Positions 7,102 to 14,099 of a DNA stretch of 40,548 nt are shown here, piece by piece. Source of the stretch: Phycisphaeraceae bacterium. Its GTDB lineage: Bacteria > Planctomycetota > Phycisphaerae > Phycisphaerales > Phycisphaeraceae. The notes beneath the pieces are model-generated. The model was not told the origin of the DNA and searched no databases. It worked only from the letters and a program-made list of their open reading frames with translations. The stretch lies in assembly GCA_002686995.1 (NCBI GenBank), contig NYZC01000117.1:1-40548 (forward strand), in the 5' to 3' direction. Within the stretch, counting starts at the first letter, position 1, and every line of letters starts with the position of its first letter. The position numbers and the translations under genes are program-made.

Positions 7102-7550
7102 AGGACGACCCGACCGCCTGGATGGACCAGGCCCCATGCGTCAACGACAGCCGCTTCCTCGCCGTCGACAACCCCGTCAACATCCAAGACGCCCAAACGA
7201 TCTGCCTCACCCGCTGCCCCGTCTACACCGAATGCCGCGCCTTCCGTGACAGCGACCCCAACGGCGACCTCCACGAGTTCGAAGGCATCTGGGCTGGTGA
7301 CCTCTACGACCCAGCCGCCAAGCGCCGCGAACGGAACCGAGCCGCACGCCACAACGCACGCGGCGCCTACTCCGACCGGATGCGCGAAAACGAAGCCCGA
7401 CCAACCTGCGTCAACGGACACAGCCGCGAAGACCACGCCTACATTAGCGAAACCACCGGCCGAATCGTCTGCCGCATCTGCCGCAACATCCAGTCCGTCG
7501 CCTCCACCAAGCGAGCCCGCGAGAAGGCCGGTGACAGCGATGCGGCGTGA
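7098..7550 (+). CDS. WhiB-like regulator fused to a C-terminal zinc knuckle
   Basis: 150 residues. Residues 1-75 are WhiB-like: W8, then Cys14, Cys36, Cys40 and Cys46, and the turn EGIWAGDLYDP that matches the G-[IV]-W-G-G signature. Wbl proteins bind a [4Fe-4S] cluster and partner with sigma factor. Here the middle pair is C-x3-C rather than the usual C-x2-C. A basic linker leads to a second module (about 101-135) with CVNGH and CRIC, which looks like a zinc knuckle. WhiB proteins are restricted to actinobacteria and their phages. The protein probably regulates host or late transcription. Confidence 0.8.
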   Translation: MKDDPTAWMDQAPCVNDSRFLAVDNPVNIQDAQTICLTRCPVYTECRAFRDSDPNGDLHEFEGIWAGDLYDPAAKRRERNRAARHNARGAYSDRMRENEARPTCVNGHSREDHAYISETTGRIVCRICRNIQSVASTKRAREKAGDSDAA

Positions 7551-8184
7551 CGACAAAAGGCACGGCACCCCCGCTGGGCACGTCGCCGGATGCCGCCGCG
7601 AATGCTGCCGCAAAGCCAAACTCGCCTACGACAAGCGCCGCAAGCTCGATGCCATCCAAGGCATCGACCGCCGCGTCCCCACCTGGCGAGTGATGCGCCG
7701 CATCCAAGCGTTGCAGGCGATCGGCTGGTCAGTCCCCAAGATGGCCGAAGCGTCCGAAGGGCGCATGAGCTTCAAAACGATCTACGGATTCGCCCGCACC
7801 GAGTACGTGTGGGTCAGCACCTTCAAGGACGTCGACTGGCTGTACCGGCGCCTCATGCTCATCGCCCCCGCCGCATCCTCGCCCGGCGTCACCCGCGCCA
7901 AGCGCCACGCCGCCCGCATGGGATGGCCCCCGCCGCTCGCCTGGGACGACATCGACGACGAGGACGAGCAGCCGACCAACTGGCAGTACCGGCCCGCCGA
8001 GCGCGTCGACCTCGTGCGCGACTACATCGACCGCGGCCACGGGCTCACCGAGATCCTGGCGATCCTCAAGGTCAACCGTGAGGCGTTCGAGAAGTGGTGC
8101 GCCCGCAACGGCCTCAACCGCGAATACTCCGCGCTCGTTGCCGCCCAGCATGTGCGCGCAAGGCAGGGGCGGTGGGCGTCGTGA
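7540..8184 (+). CDS. Zinc/HTH DNA-binding protein conserved in actinophages
   Basis: 214 residues from the ATG at 7540, which has a GAGAAGG Shine-Dalgarno and overlaps the WhiB-like gene by 11 nt. The start HGTPAGHVAGCRRECCRKA is a basic Cys motif seen in many actinophage proteins. Residues 50-90 form a helix-turn-helix (IQALQAIGWSVPKMAE), and a second one may lie near 150-190 (LTEILAILKVNREAFEKW). It looks like a sequence-specific DNA-binding protein; its target and role are unknown. Confidence 0.7.
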   Translation: MRRDDKRHGTPAGHVAGCRRECCRKAKLAYDKRRKLDAIQGIDRRVPTWRVMRRIQALQAIGWSVPKMAEASEGRMSFKTIYGFARTEYVWVSTFKDVDWLYRRLMLIAPAASSPGVTRAKRHAARMGWPPPLAWDDIDDEDEQPTNWQYRPAERVDLVRDYIDRGHGLTEILAILKVNREAFEKWCARNGLNREYSALVAAQHVRARQGRWAS

Positions 8185-8190
8185 GGACCC

Positions 8191-8242
8191 TTGACACCAC
8201 CAACGCCGGGCACGTATCACGCGGGCGCGCGCGTGGTAAAAT
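8191..8242 (+). promoter_or_regulatory. Internal promoter(s) ahead of the HNH gene
   Basis: A consensus TTGACA at 8191-8196 is followed after 18 nt by TATCAC at 8215-8220. A second, extended -10 (TGG-TAAAAT) lies at 8234-8242. The run of coupled genes is broken here, so the HNH and replication genes can be transcribed separately. Alternating GC sequence lies between the two boxes. Confidence 0.6.
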
Positions 8243-8249
8243 CGGAAGC

Positions 8250-8283
8250 GCCCCGACTGGTGCTGGTAACACCAAGCCGGGGC
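8250..8283 (+). promoter_or_regulatory. 5' UTR hairpin ahead of the HNH gene
   Basis: GCCCCG (8250-8255) pairs with CGGGGC (8278-8283), and CTGGTG with CACCA-A-G, around a 7-nt loop. The structure begins just after the TAAAAT -10 box, so it would lie at the 5' end of the transcript. No U-tract follows and the HNH start lies 28 nt downstream, so it is more likely an mRNA leader structure than a terminator. Confidence 0.45.
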
Positions 8284-8310
8284 TCGACCGCACCACCTGG
8301 ATGAGAGGAA

Positions 8311-8817
8311 GTGCAAGCCGTGGCTGACATTATGCCACCACCACCCGAGGATTCATCACCCGGACGACGCAAGCGAGAGCCCCGCGAACAGATCAGCGCC
8401 GGCCTCCGATTCGACATCCTTCGCCGCTGCAACTTCGCCTGCTACTACTGCGGCGTACCAGCCTCGCTCGGCCTCAAGGTGCTCCACGTCGATCACGTCA
8501 TCCCCGTCAGCCTTGGCGGGACGAATGATCCGTGGAACCTCGTCGCCGCCTGCTGGGACTGCAACCTCGGCAAGGCCGGACTGCCGCCCACGCGCGAGCT
8601 GGTCAACCAGGTCAGGGACGACTTCTGCGCCTACCCAAGCCCCCGCGAAGCCCGCATTGACCAGTGCCGGTACTGCCGAATGCCTATCGAGGTCTTCGAG
8701 GACGAGGACTACGACGGCCAGTGCGTGACGTGTAACGAACTGATGTGCGACTCCTACGACCAGGCACTCATTCGCCACGGACTGCTCAAGCGGGGAGGTG
8801 GCGGCGATGTGGTTTAA
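8311..8817 (+). CDS. HNH endonuclease with extra zinc ribbon
   Basis: 168 residues from a GTG preceded by GAGAGGA. The HNH/zinc core runs from about residue 40 to 95: CYYC, then HVDHVIPVSLGGTND (the catalytic His region), then N-L-V-A-A-C-W-D-C-N. A second ribbon follows with CRYC and CVTC pairs. It resembles free-standing phage HNH nucleases, which may be homing enzymes or help replication or packaging. It has its own promoter and leader hairpin, and its end overlaps the replication initiator gene by 11 nt. There is no sign that it interrupts another gene. Confidence 0.85.
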   Translation: MQAVADIMPPPPEDSSPGRRKREPREQISAGLRFDILRRCNFACYYCGVPASLGLKVLHVDHVIPVSLGGTNDPWNLVAACWDCNLGKAGLPPTRELVNQVRDDFCAYPSPREARIDQCRYCRMPIEVFEDEDYDGQCVTCNELMCDSYDQALIRHGLLKRGGGGDVV

Positions 8818-9694
8818 GGTTGATGACAAGCTGCACGACCACCGCAAGTCGCGCAAGGCTGGCCGCGCCGCGATGGGCGTCTGGGTCCTCGCCGGGTCGT
8901 GGTCGATGGACAACGAGACAGACGGCTTCATACCCGAGGACGTGCTGTCTCGCTGGGGCACCAAGGCTGACGCGACTCGACTGGTCGCCGCAGGATTCTG
9001 GAACCCCGACACTCACGAGGGCGAGCCGGGGTGGAGGTTCCACGACTGGGCACGATTCCAGCCATCGGCCGCAGTGACGGCGGCCAAGCGAGCGAAGGAG
9101 CACGAGGCTGGCCTGCGCGGCAACCACAAGCGTTGGCACCTCGACCGCGGGATCAGCGACCCCGACTGTGAGTTCTGCCATCGGGTACCCGATCGGGAGC
9201 CCGATGGGGCACCCGACGATGACCCGATCGGGGGGGGCGAATCGGCCCCGATTCCCCCCGTACCCGTACCCGATCCCCTTACTACTTCCTCTAACGAGGA
9301 AGTAGGCCAGTCCGACGCTCGACCCGACATCATTCGGATCTGCGACTACCTCGCCGAAGCGGTCGAGGAGAACGGCAGCAAGCGACCAGCCATCACCAAG
9401 AGCTGGCTGACTGAGGCTCGCCGGATGCTCGACCTCGACGGCCGCACCGAGGATGAAGTGATCCGAGCCATCGACTGGTGCCAGCGAGGCGAGAGCGACC
9501 GCGCACGGTTCTGGCGCCCGAACGTCATGTCGATGCAGAAGCTCCGAGCCAAGTTCGACCAGATGCGCTTGCAGGCCGCCGAGGAGTCACGCGCTCAGCA
9601 GCCACGCCAGTCGCGCGCATCCCAGTGGCTCCAGCTCGCCGCGGACCTCGGCGACCAGCACGAAGACATCCGACAGATCGGCGGAGGACGATGA
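8807..9694 (+). CDS. Replication initiator / replisome organizer-like protein
   Basis: 295 residues from the ATG at 8807 (GGGAGG upstream). The N-terminal domain (about 1-100), starting MWFKVDDKLHDHRKSRKAG, is the winged-helix domain typical of phage replisome organizers. A Pro/Asp/Gly linker (about 125-165) separates it from a helical C-terminal domain (170-290) with WCQRGE and WRPNVMS segments like DnaD/helicase-recruiting domains. The next gene looks like a helicase loader, supporting a replication role. The linker DNA carries phased CCCGAT repeats and a 9-bp hairpin, a possible origin, as in the lambda O gene. Confidence 0.75.
   Translation: MWFKVDDKLHDHRKSRKAGRAAMGVWVLAGSWSMDNETDGFIPEDVLSRWGTKADATRLVAAGFWNPDTHEGEPGWRFHDWARFQPSAAVTAAKRAKEHEAGLRGNHKRWHLDRGISDPDCEFCHRVPDREPDGAPDDDPIGGGESAPIPPVPVPDPLTTSSNEEVGQSDARPDIIRICDYLAEAVEENGSKRPAITKSWLTEARRMLDLDGRTEDEVIRAIDWCQRGESDRARFWRPNVMSMQKLRAKFDQMRLQAAEESRAQQPRQSRASQWLQLAADLGDQHEDIRQIGGGR
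9183..9304 (+). other. Candidate replication origin inside the initiator gene
   Basis: CCCGAT or CCCGAC begins at 9188, 9200, 9212, 9223, 9247 and 9269, giving spacings of 12, 12, 11, 24 and 22 nt. The first, second, third and sixth copies share the gene's codon phase; the fourth and fifth do not, so peptide repetition alone does not explain them. Immediately after comes a perfect 9-bp inverted repeat, TACTTCCTC-TAAC-GAGGAAGTA (9283-9304), in less GC-rich sequence. Iterons plus a melting or hairpin site inside an initiator gene resemble lambda ori. Origin function is inferred. Confidence 0.45.
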
Positions 9695-10092
9695 ACCAGC
9701 AGGAAGCCGCAGCTCTCCTCGGCATCGCAGCAGCATTCGACAACCGCAAGCCCGACCCGGATGCAGCGAAGGCGTGGGCGGTCGCGCTCGAGGGCCTGCC
9801 GTTCGGTGACTGCCGGGATGCCGTGATCGCGCACTACCGGAAGACCAACGACTGGCTGATGCCGGCGCACGTCATCGGCGAAGTTAAGCGGGTCCGAGCC
9901 GATCGCCTGTCGCACACGGACATGCCTTCGCCTCCGCAGGGTGCCGCCGATGACCCGGCTGTCTATAGCCGCTGGTATCGCGAGACCCGCCTGTCGATCA
10001 TGAACGGCACTTATGAGCCGCCCGCCACTCCCGAGCTAACTCGTCGCAACATGCGCGAACTCACCCAGGCCCGCCACGTCGACACCGCATGA
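9691..10092 (+). CDS. Helicase-loader-like protein
   Basis: 133 residues. The N-terminal 65 residues (AALLGIAAAFDNRKPD, ALEGLPFGDCRDAVIAHYRKTNDWLMPAHVI) match the helical pattern of phage helicase loader/inhibitor domains (G39P type), which pair substrate-helix motifs with a short helical repeat. The rest is Pro-rich and probably flexible. It directly follows the initiator gene with a 4-nt overlap, and the two would recruit the host or phage replicative helicase. No helicase gene is present in the window, so host DnaB would be used. Confidence 0.65.
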   Translation: MNQQEAAALLGIAAAFDNRKPDPDAAKAWAVALEGLPFGDCRDAVIAHYRKTNDWLMPAHVIGEVKRVRADRLSHTDMPSPPQGAADDPAVYSRWYRETRLSIMNGTYEPPATPELTRRNMRELTQARHVDTA

Positions 10093-10136
10093 TCCACCAC
10101 CCGGCACCACGCCGCACCCATCACAAGGAGAACCAC

Positions 10137-10574
10137 ATGAGCAGCACCACCGAGGCGCTGATCAAGCGCGTACTGACCGAACACGTCTGCGTCGGGGGCA
10201 CGTACTGGGACGGCGAGCGCAAGACCACGTTCGCTACCTGCCAGTGCGGCGCCCGGTGCTATCTCGTGCGAACCGAGCCCAGCCACGCCGCCCACGTTGC
10301 CGCCGCCATCACCCAGGCGCTCGCTGAGCGGGGTGAGGTCGAGCCGGTGCGCGAGTGCGACCACCCGAACCTCGACCATGACGAGCCCTGGTCCTACTGC
10401 TGGCCCTGCCCAAAGTGCGGTGTCTGCAAGTTCATCGGGCACGGGCCGCTGTGCCTTGAGTGCGCGACCGTCCCTCGCGAGTCCGACACCACCTGGGCCG
10501 AGGACGCCGCCGCATCCCACCGCGCCCTCTACGACACCGACAGCGGACGACTCGACAACAGGAGTGAGCGATGA
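10137..10574 (+). CDS. Zinc-ribbon hypothetical protein
   Basis: 145 residues; AAGGAG lies 8 nt before the ATG. Several Cys clusters (CQCGARC, CPKCGVC, CLEC) and His residues suggest two zinc sites. The N-terminal half resembles a small alpha/beta domain that reads an exposed ligand (T-F-A-T-C-Q-C-G-A-R). The function is not recognised. It heads an unbroken chain of coupled genes running to 14281. Confidence 0.6.
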   Translation: MSSTTEALIKRVLTEHVCVGGTYWDGERKTTFATCQCGARCYLVRTEPSHAAHVAAAITQALAERGEVEPVRECDHPNLDHDEPWSYCWPCPKCGVCKFIGHGPLCLECATVPRESDTTWAEDAAASHRALYDTDSGRLDNRSER

Positions 10575-10624
10575 GTGACGCACCTGAGACCAGCCCTTTG
10601 CCCACGAGTGAGGTGACGGCATGA
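10571..10624 (+). CDS. Coupling micro-ORF with start-associated repeat
   Basis: 17 residues between 4-nt overlaps. It carries CTTTGCCCACGAGTGAGG at 10596, related to the copies at 2187 and 5610, 25 nt before the ATG at 10621. GAGG inside it serves as Shine-Dalgarno for that ATG. Confidence 0.35.
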   Translation: MSDAPETSPLPTSEVTA

Positions 10625-10857
10625 GCGCCTACGCGGCCGACGACCTACCCCTTGTCGACGTGGTGGGCGCCGAGAGCAATCGCCCGCGCGGCCACATAGC
10701 CCTCGGCGAGCCCGACAGTCAGGCAATCGCCGTGTTCACCGACATGGGCCGCCACCTGACCTTCTGGTCCTACCAGCGCGGCCAGTTCGACGCCGCTGGC
10801 GCCCGCAATCTCGCCCACGAGCTGACCCTCTGGGCCGACCGACAGGAGAACCGATGA
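10621..10857 (+). CDS. Hypothetical 78-residue protein
   Basis: The pattern suggests a small alpha/beta fold with strands around GHIALGEPDSQAIAVFTD and a C-terminal helix. No motif identifies a family. ATG overlap at both ends places it firmly in the coupled early operon. Confidence 0.55.
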   Translation: MSAYAADDLPLVDVVGAESNRPRGHIALGEPDSQAIAVFTDMGRHLTFWSYQRGQFDAAGARNLAHELTLWADRQENR

Positions 10858-11345
10858 ACTGGCTTGCACAGGCCGCAGGAGCGATGGGCGACGAGAGCGC
10901 CCGCCGCCAGAAGATCATGACCCTCGGCGAACTGCGCGCGGCGCTCCAGATGCTGCCGCTCTCAACGCCCGTCACCGTCAACGGCCAGCCGCCCGCCTCG
11001 CTCGCCTCCTACCGGGGCATGTACGAGCGCCTGGCGATCGGCGCCAAGCGGCACCGCGACGACTACGAGACCCGCGTCAACAGGTACACCGCGCACCCCG
11101 ACTACGACCCCGACCCGGCAGTCGCTGACGTGACCATCGCCGAGCCCGTAACGGCGGAGGAGATGGTCAAGGCACTCGACCTCGCCGACGGACTGGACTT
11201 CGGTGGCTACAAGGGCGGCGTCTTCGAGATGCACGCCGGGACGTGGATGCACGTCGCCGAGTCCGGTGACTGCGGCCTGGCGGTCTACGGCGTGCGGCTC
11301 GACGGTGGGACGGCGGTCATCGTGGCCGGTGAGTACGAGTGGTGA
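10854..11345 (+). CDS. Hypothetical protein with two-part fold
   Basis: 163 residues. The N-terminal part contains a helix (TLGELRAALQMLP) followed by V-T-V-N-G, a pattern seen in small phage proteins. The C-terminal part contains alternating strands (VFEMHAGTWMHVA, CGLAVYGVRLDGGTAVIV). A role cannot be assigned. The stop overlaps the next micro-ORF by 4 nt. Confidence 0.6.
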   Translation: MNWLAQAAGAMGDESARRQKIMTLGELRAALQMLPLSTPVTVNGQPPASLASYRGMYERLAIGAKRHRDDYETRVNRYTAHPDYDPDPAVADVTIAEPVTAEEMVKALDLADGLDFGGYKGGVFEMHAGTWMHVAESGDCGLAVYGVRLDGGTAVIVAGEYEW

Positions 11346-11383
11346 TCCGCTCTTTCGGTCCCGAGGGAAGTGACGAGCGATGA
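11342..11383 (+). CDS. Coupling micro-ORF with start-associated repeat
   Basis: 13 residues from GTG. CTTTCGGTCCCGAGGG at 11352 closely matches copies at 3901 and 6495 and lies 28 nt before the ATG at 11380. GAGGGAAG within it can act as Shine-Dalgarno. Both ends overlap neighbouring genes by 4 nt. Confidence 0.35.
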   Translation: MIRSFGPEGSDER

Positions 11384-11547
11384 CCGCCTGGACGCACCAC
11401 GACCCCGCCGTCCGCAAGCTGATCCGGCAAGCGCAGGCGGAGGCGTGGGATGCGTGCATCGACGACGCCGAGGGTGCTGGCTGGCTGCACGACTTCGGCG
11501 CCGACGACCTGGCCCTGCAAAACCCGTACCGCGAGGAGACGCCATGA
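11380..11547 (+). CDS. Hypothetical 55-residue protein
   Basis: A small acidic helical protein with several Trp and His residues (HHDPAVRKLIRQAQAEAWD). Frame and 4-nt overlaps on both sides support it. Not recognised. Confidence 0.5.
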   Translation: MTAWTHHDPAVRKLIRQAQAEAWDACIDDAEGAGWLHDFGADDLALQNPYREETP

Positions 11548-11708
11548 CCACCACCGGCTGCACCTGCGACTCGAACGCACCCCACTGGCACACGCGCGCC
11601 GTCCGCGAACGTGAGGCAGTCGCGTGGGAGGTCGGCTACCTGCGCGGCGTACACGACAACGAAAGCGACCTAGAGCGCGCCGACAACCCGTTCGAGGAGG
11701 AGCGATGA
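11544..11708 (+). CDS. Hypothetical 54-residue protein with Cys/His start
   Basis: The N-terminus has GCTCDSNAPHWH, a possible metal site, followed by a long charged helix. Coupled at both ends. Function unknown; similar short Cys-start proteins are common in actinophage early regions. Confidence 0.5.
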   Translation: MTTTGCTCDSNAPHWHTRAVREREAVAWEVGYLRGVHDNESDLERADNPFEEER

Positions 11709-11992
11709 GCGAGCTACTGCGCGACTTCAACAACGCGCTCGACTGCTGCGGAACCTGCGCCGGGGGCGTGCTGAACCGTCACGTCACCGACCGCCTCGCT
11801 GCTGTCACCGCGCGCGCCGAGGCAGCCGAAGCCAAGGTCGCGCGGATCGAGGCGCTGGTGAGCGACTACGCCGGAGCGATTGCCGTTCCCGAGTGGGCGA
11901 CCGAATACACGCGGGGAGTCGTGGACGCCGCGCAACTGGCCCACGATGACCTCCGCGCCGCCCTGGCTGACGAAGGGGACACCGATGAGTGA
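11705..11992 (+). CDS. Hypothetical coiled-coil protein
   Basis: 95 residues. CCGTC near residue 14-18 may bind zinc, and residues 28-55 (VTDRLAAVTARAEAAEAKVARIEALV) form a coiled coil. The start is set by a 4-nt overlap; the stop overlaps the next gene by 8 nt. Not recognised. Confidence 0.55.
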   Translation: MSELLRDFNNALDCCGTCAGGVLNRHVTDRLAAVTARAEAAEAKVARIEALVSDYAGAIAVPEWATEYTRGVVDAAQLAHDDLRAALADEGDTDE

Positions 11993-12230
11993 GACACCGC
12001 AGACCGCCGAGAAAGGCGCGAAGCCGAAGGTCCGGTGCCGCCTGCTCGGCCACCGATTCTTCTGGCTCGACGTGAACCGCCGCCACCACTGCGCCCGCTG
12101 TGGAGTGACCGACAAGCGGTTCGTTGAGCAGTCCGCGCAGATGCGACGGATCTCCCCGAGGTTCGGCTGCGACTGCGACGAGTGCGAGACCGCGCTTCGC
12201 GCCACTCCGGCCGAGAGGAGCAACCAGTGA
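11985..12230 (+). CDS. Small zinc-finger hypothetical protein
   Basis: 81 residues. CRLLGH, HHCARCG and CDCDEC provide enough Cys and His for one or two zinc sites. The remainder is basic, compatible with nucleic-acid binding. Located in the coupled chain; function unknown. Confidence 0.55.
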   Translation: MSETPQTAEKGAKPKVRCRLLGHRFFWLDVNRRHHCARCGVTDKRFVEQSAQMRRISPRFGCDCDECETALRATPAERSNQ

Positions 12231-12457
12231 CCGCCGAGAAGGCGCAGAACCTCGCGGGTCAGTGGTGCGGGCAGACGCAGCCGCATGGACCCCACCGCTG
12301 GGCACCCTCGATGTACCAGTCGACCTCGACGTTCTGGCGCGAGTGCGCTGGTCACCTGTCCATCAAGGTGGCCGACGGCTCGACGCGATGCGCTCGCCAG
12401 CGTATGCAACAGGTCACTCCGGCCGCTAAGACCAGCGACGCCAAGGAGGCGCGATGA
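12227..12457 (+). CDS. Hypothetical 76-residue protein
   Basis: GTG start by 4-nt overlap, stop overlapping the next ATG. Single Cys and His residues (WCGQTQPHGPHRW, ECAGH, CARQ) could form a zinc site. The rest is strand-like, with a charged C-terminus. Not recognised. Confidence 0.5.
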   Translation: MTAEKAQNLAGQWCGQTQPHGPHRWAPSMYQSTSTFWRECAGHLSIKVADGSTRCARQRMQQVTPAAKTSDAKEAR

Positions 12458-13287
12458 GTGACAACGACTGCCGCTGCGGGCGACCAACCCGGAACAACGC
12501 CTACACCTGCGACACCTGCGCCGACGAAATGTTCAAAGCCCTCGGTGACGTGCCCTGGTTGGACGAGGAGCTGGAAACATCGACCACGAAGGTCGCCGGC
12601 ATCGACTATCGGCGTGTGGGTGGCGGGAAGGGTGGCAAGAAGCCCGCTGAACGCCCGTCGCCGGTCTCGTGGGGTGCGAGTGACGCTAGGGCCCACCTGC
12701 GCGCGATCATGGTCGCTTGGGTGAAGTTCTGTGCTGAGACCGATGTGCGGAACAGCTCGCCATATCCCGGCCTCCCCAACGACACGTTGCCCGCGATGAG
12801 TCGCTACCTGATGTGGCGCGTGGATGGCCTCACGCTCCTCGACATCGGCCCCGACGCCATCGACGAAATCACCGACGCTGTCGCCAAGTGCCACAAGGCG
12901 ATCGATACGCGGCCCGACAAGTGGTACGCGGGACCCTGCAACGCCGAGGTCGAGACCGTCGAGTGTGGCGCCGACCTGTACGCCCTCGCCGACCGGGGCG
13001 ACGTCAAGTGCCCCGTGTGCGCGTCCGTCTATGACGTGGGGGCTCGTCGGGCGTGGCTGCTCGAGGCCGCCGAGGATCGCCTCGCCGACGCATCCACGCT
13101 CGCCCGATCCGTGTCCTGGCTCGGCGCGGCACCACTCAACGCCGCCCGTGTCCGCAAGTGGGCTGAGCGTGGCCGGATCACCGCCAAAGGCCACATCGAC
13201 GGCCGCCCGCTGTATCGGGTCGGGGACGCCATCACCCTGCTCGCCAAAGACGCTGCACCCGACACCACAGACAGGAAAGCCGGATGA
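12454..13287 (+). CDS. Zinc-finger plus HTH phage protein
   Basis: 277 residues. The N-terminus has CRCGRPT and CDTCAD, a zinc motif. The middle (about 75-165) is helical. WYAGPCN, then C-G-A-D-L, then CPVC form a second zinc ribbon (about 168-192), and residues 215-265 look like a MerR-type winged helix (NAARVRKWAERGRITAKGH, PLYRVGDAITLL). Proteins with this layout recur in actinophages and are usually called DNA-binding. The precise role is unknown. It directly precedes a DNA methyltransferase with a 4-nt overlap. Confidence 0.7.
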   Translation: MSDNDCRCGRPTRNNAYTCDTCADEMFKALGDVPWLDEELETSTTKVAGIDYRRVGGGKGGKKPAERPSPVSWGASDARAHLRAIMVAWVKFCAETDVRNSSPYPGLPNDTLPAMSRYLMWRVDGLTLLDIGPDAIDEITDAVAKCHKAIDTRPDKWYAGPCNAEVETVECGADLYALADRGDVKCPVCASVYDVGARRAWLLEAAEDRLADASTLARSVSWLGAAPLNAARVRKWAERGRITAKGHIDGRPLYRVGDAITLLAKDAAPDTTDRKAG

Positions 13288-14099
13288 CCACGCCTTACTA
13301 CGAAGACGAGCGGGCCACGCTTCACAACGCCGAGGCGCTTGCGACTCTGCGCGAACTGCCAACCGCCAGCGTCGATGCCGTCATCACTGACCCCCCGTAC
13401 TCATCGGGCGGCGCAATGCGCGGCGACCGACAGCAGCCAGCCGAGAAGAAGTACCGGGGGTGGTCGCAGAACTCGGACGGCTCCAGCAAGGCGCCCACGA
13501 GCACCTACGCCGGTTTCACTGGCGACACCCGTGACCAGCGCGGGTACCTCGTCTGGTCGTCGATCTGGATGACCGAGTGCCAGCGCATCCTCAAGCCTGG
13601 TGGCACCTTCGCCGTGTTCACCGACTGGCGCCAACTCCCCACCACCACCGACGCCGTGCAGGCCGCGGGGCTCGTGTGGCGTGCCGTCGCCGTCTGGGAC
13701 AAGGGCATCGGCCGACCAGTCAAGGGCAGGTTCCGAAACCACGTCGAGTACGTCGTGTGGGCAACCAACGGGCCGCACTCCAGCCCCCAGGACGTGTACC
13801 CCTCGACCGTGCTGCGACACACACCACCCACCAGCAGTAGGCGCGTCCACCTCACCGAGAAGCCGGTGGGGGTGATCTCGGACCTGCTAACCCTGATCCC
13901 CGCGGGCTCGGTCGTCCTAGACCCCTTTGCTGGGTCGGCGACGACAGGCGTTGCCGCACTTGAGGCGGGCCACCGTTTCATCGGGGTCGAGATGTCGGAG
14001 CATTACGCCGAGGTTTCCGCCAACCGTCTCCGCACCGTCACCCAGGGCTGCCGCGACGACGGAGGTCAGGACGCCATCGACTTCGGGGAGTCGGCGTGA
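13284..14099 (+). CDS. Orphan DNA methyltransferase, N4/N6 beta-class
   Basis: 271 residues. DPPY is at 36-39, the same position as in the first methyltransferase, and FAGSATT (AdoMet motif I) is at 215-221, so it is again beta class. It is shorter than the first, with a compact recognition region between them. TEKPVGVISDLL before motif I is typical of the family. There is no partner endonuclease. With the genes at 2527 and 5636 it gives the phage three independent methylation activities, best explained as restriction evasion. Confidence 0.9.
   Translation: MTTPYYEDERATLHNAEALATLRELPTASVDAVITDPPYSSGGAMRGDRQQPAEKKYRGWSQNSDGSSKAPTSTYAGFTGDTRDQRGYLVWSSIWMTECQRILKPGGTFAVFTDWRQLPTTTDAVQAAGLVWRAVAVWDKGIGRPVKGRFRNHVEYVVWATNGPHSSPQDVYPSTVLRHTPPTSSRRVHLTEKPVGVISDLLTLIPAGSVVLDPFAGSATTGVAALEAGHRFIGVEMSEHYAEVSANRLRTVTQGCRDDGGQDAIDFGESA

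Noticed and set aside
8094..8327. Plus-strand open frame spanning the HNH promoter
   Set aside because: It overlaps the DNA-binding gene in another frame and crosses the promoter and leader hairpin.
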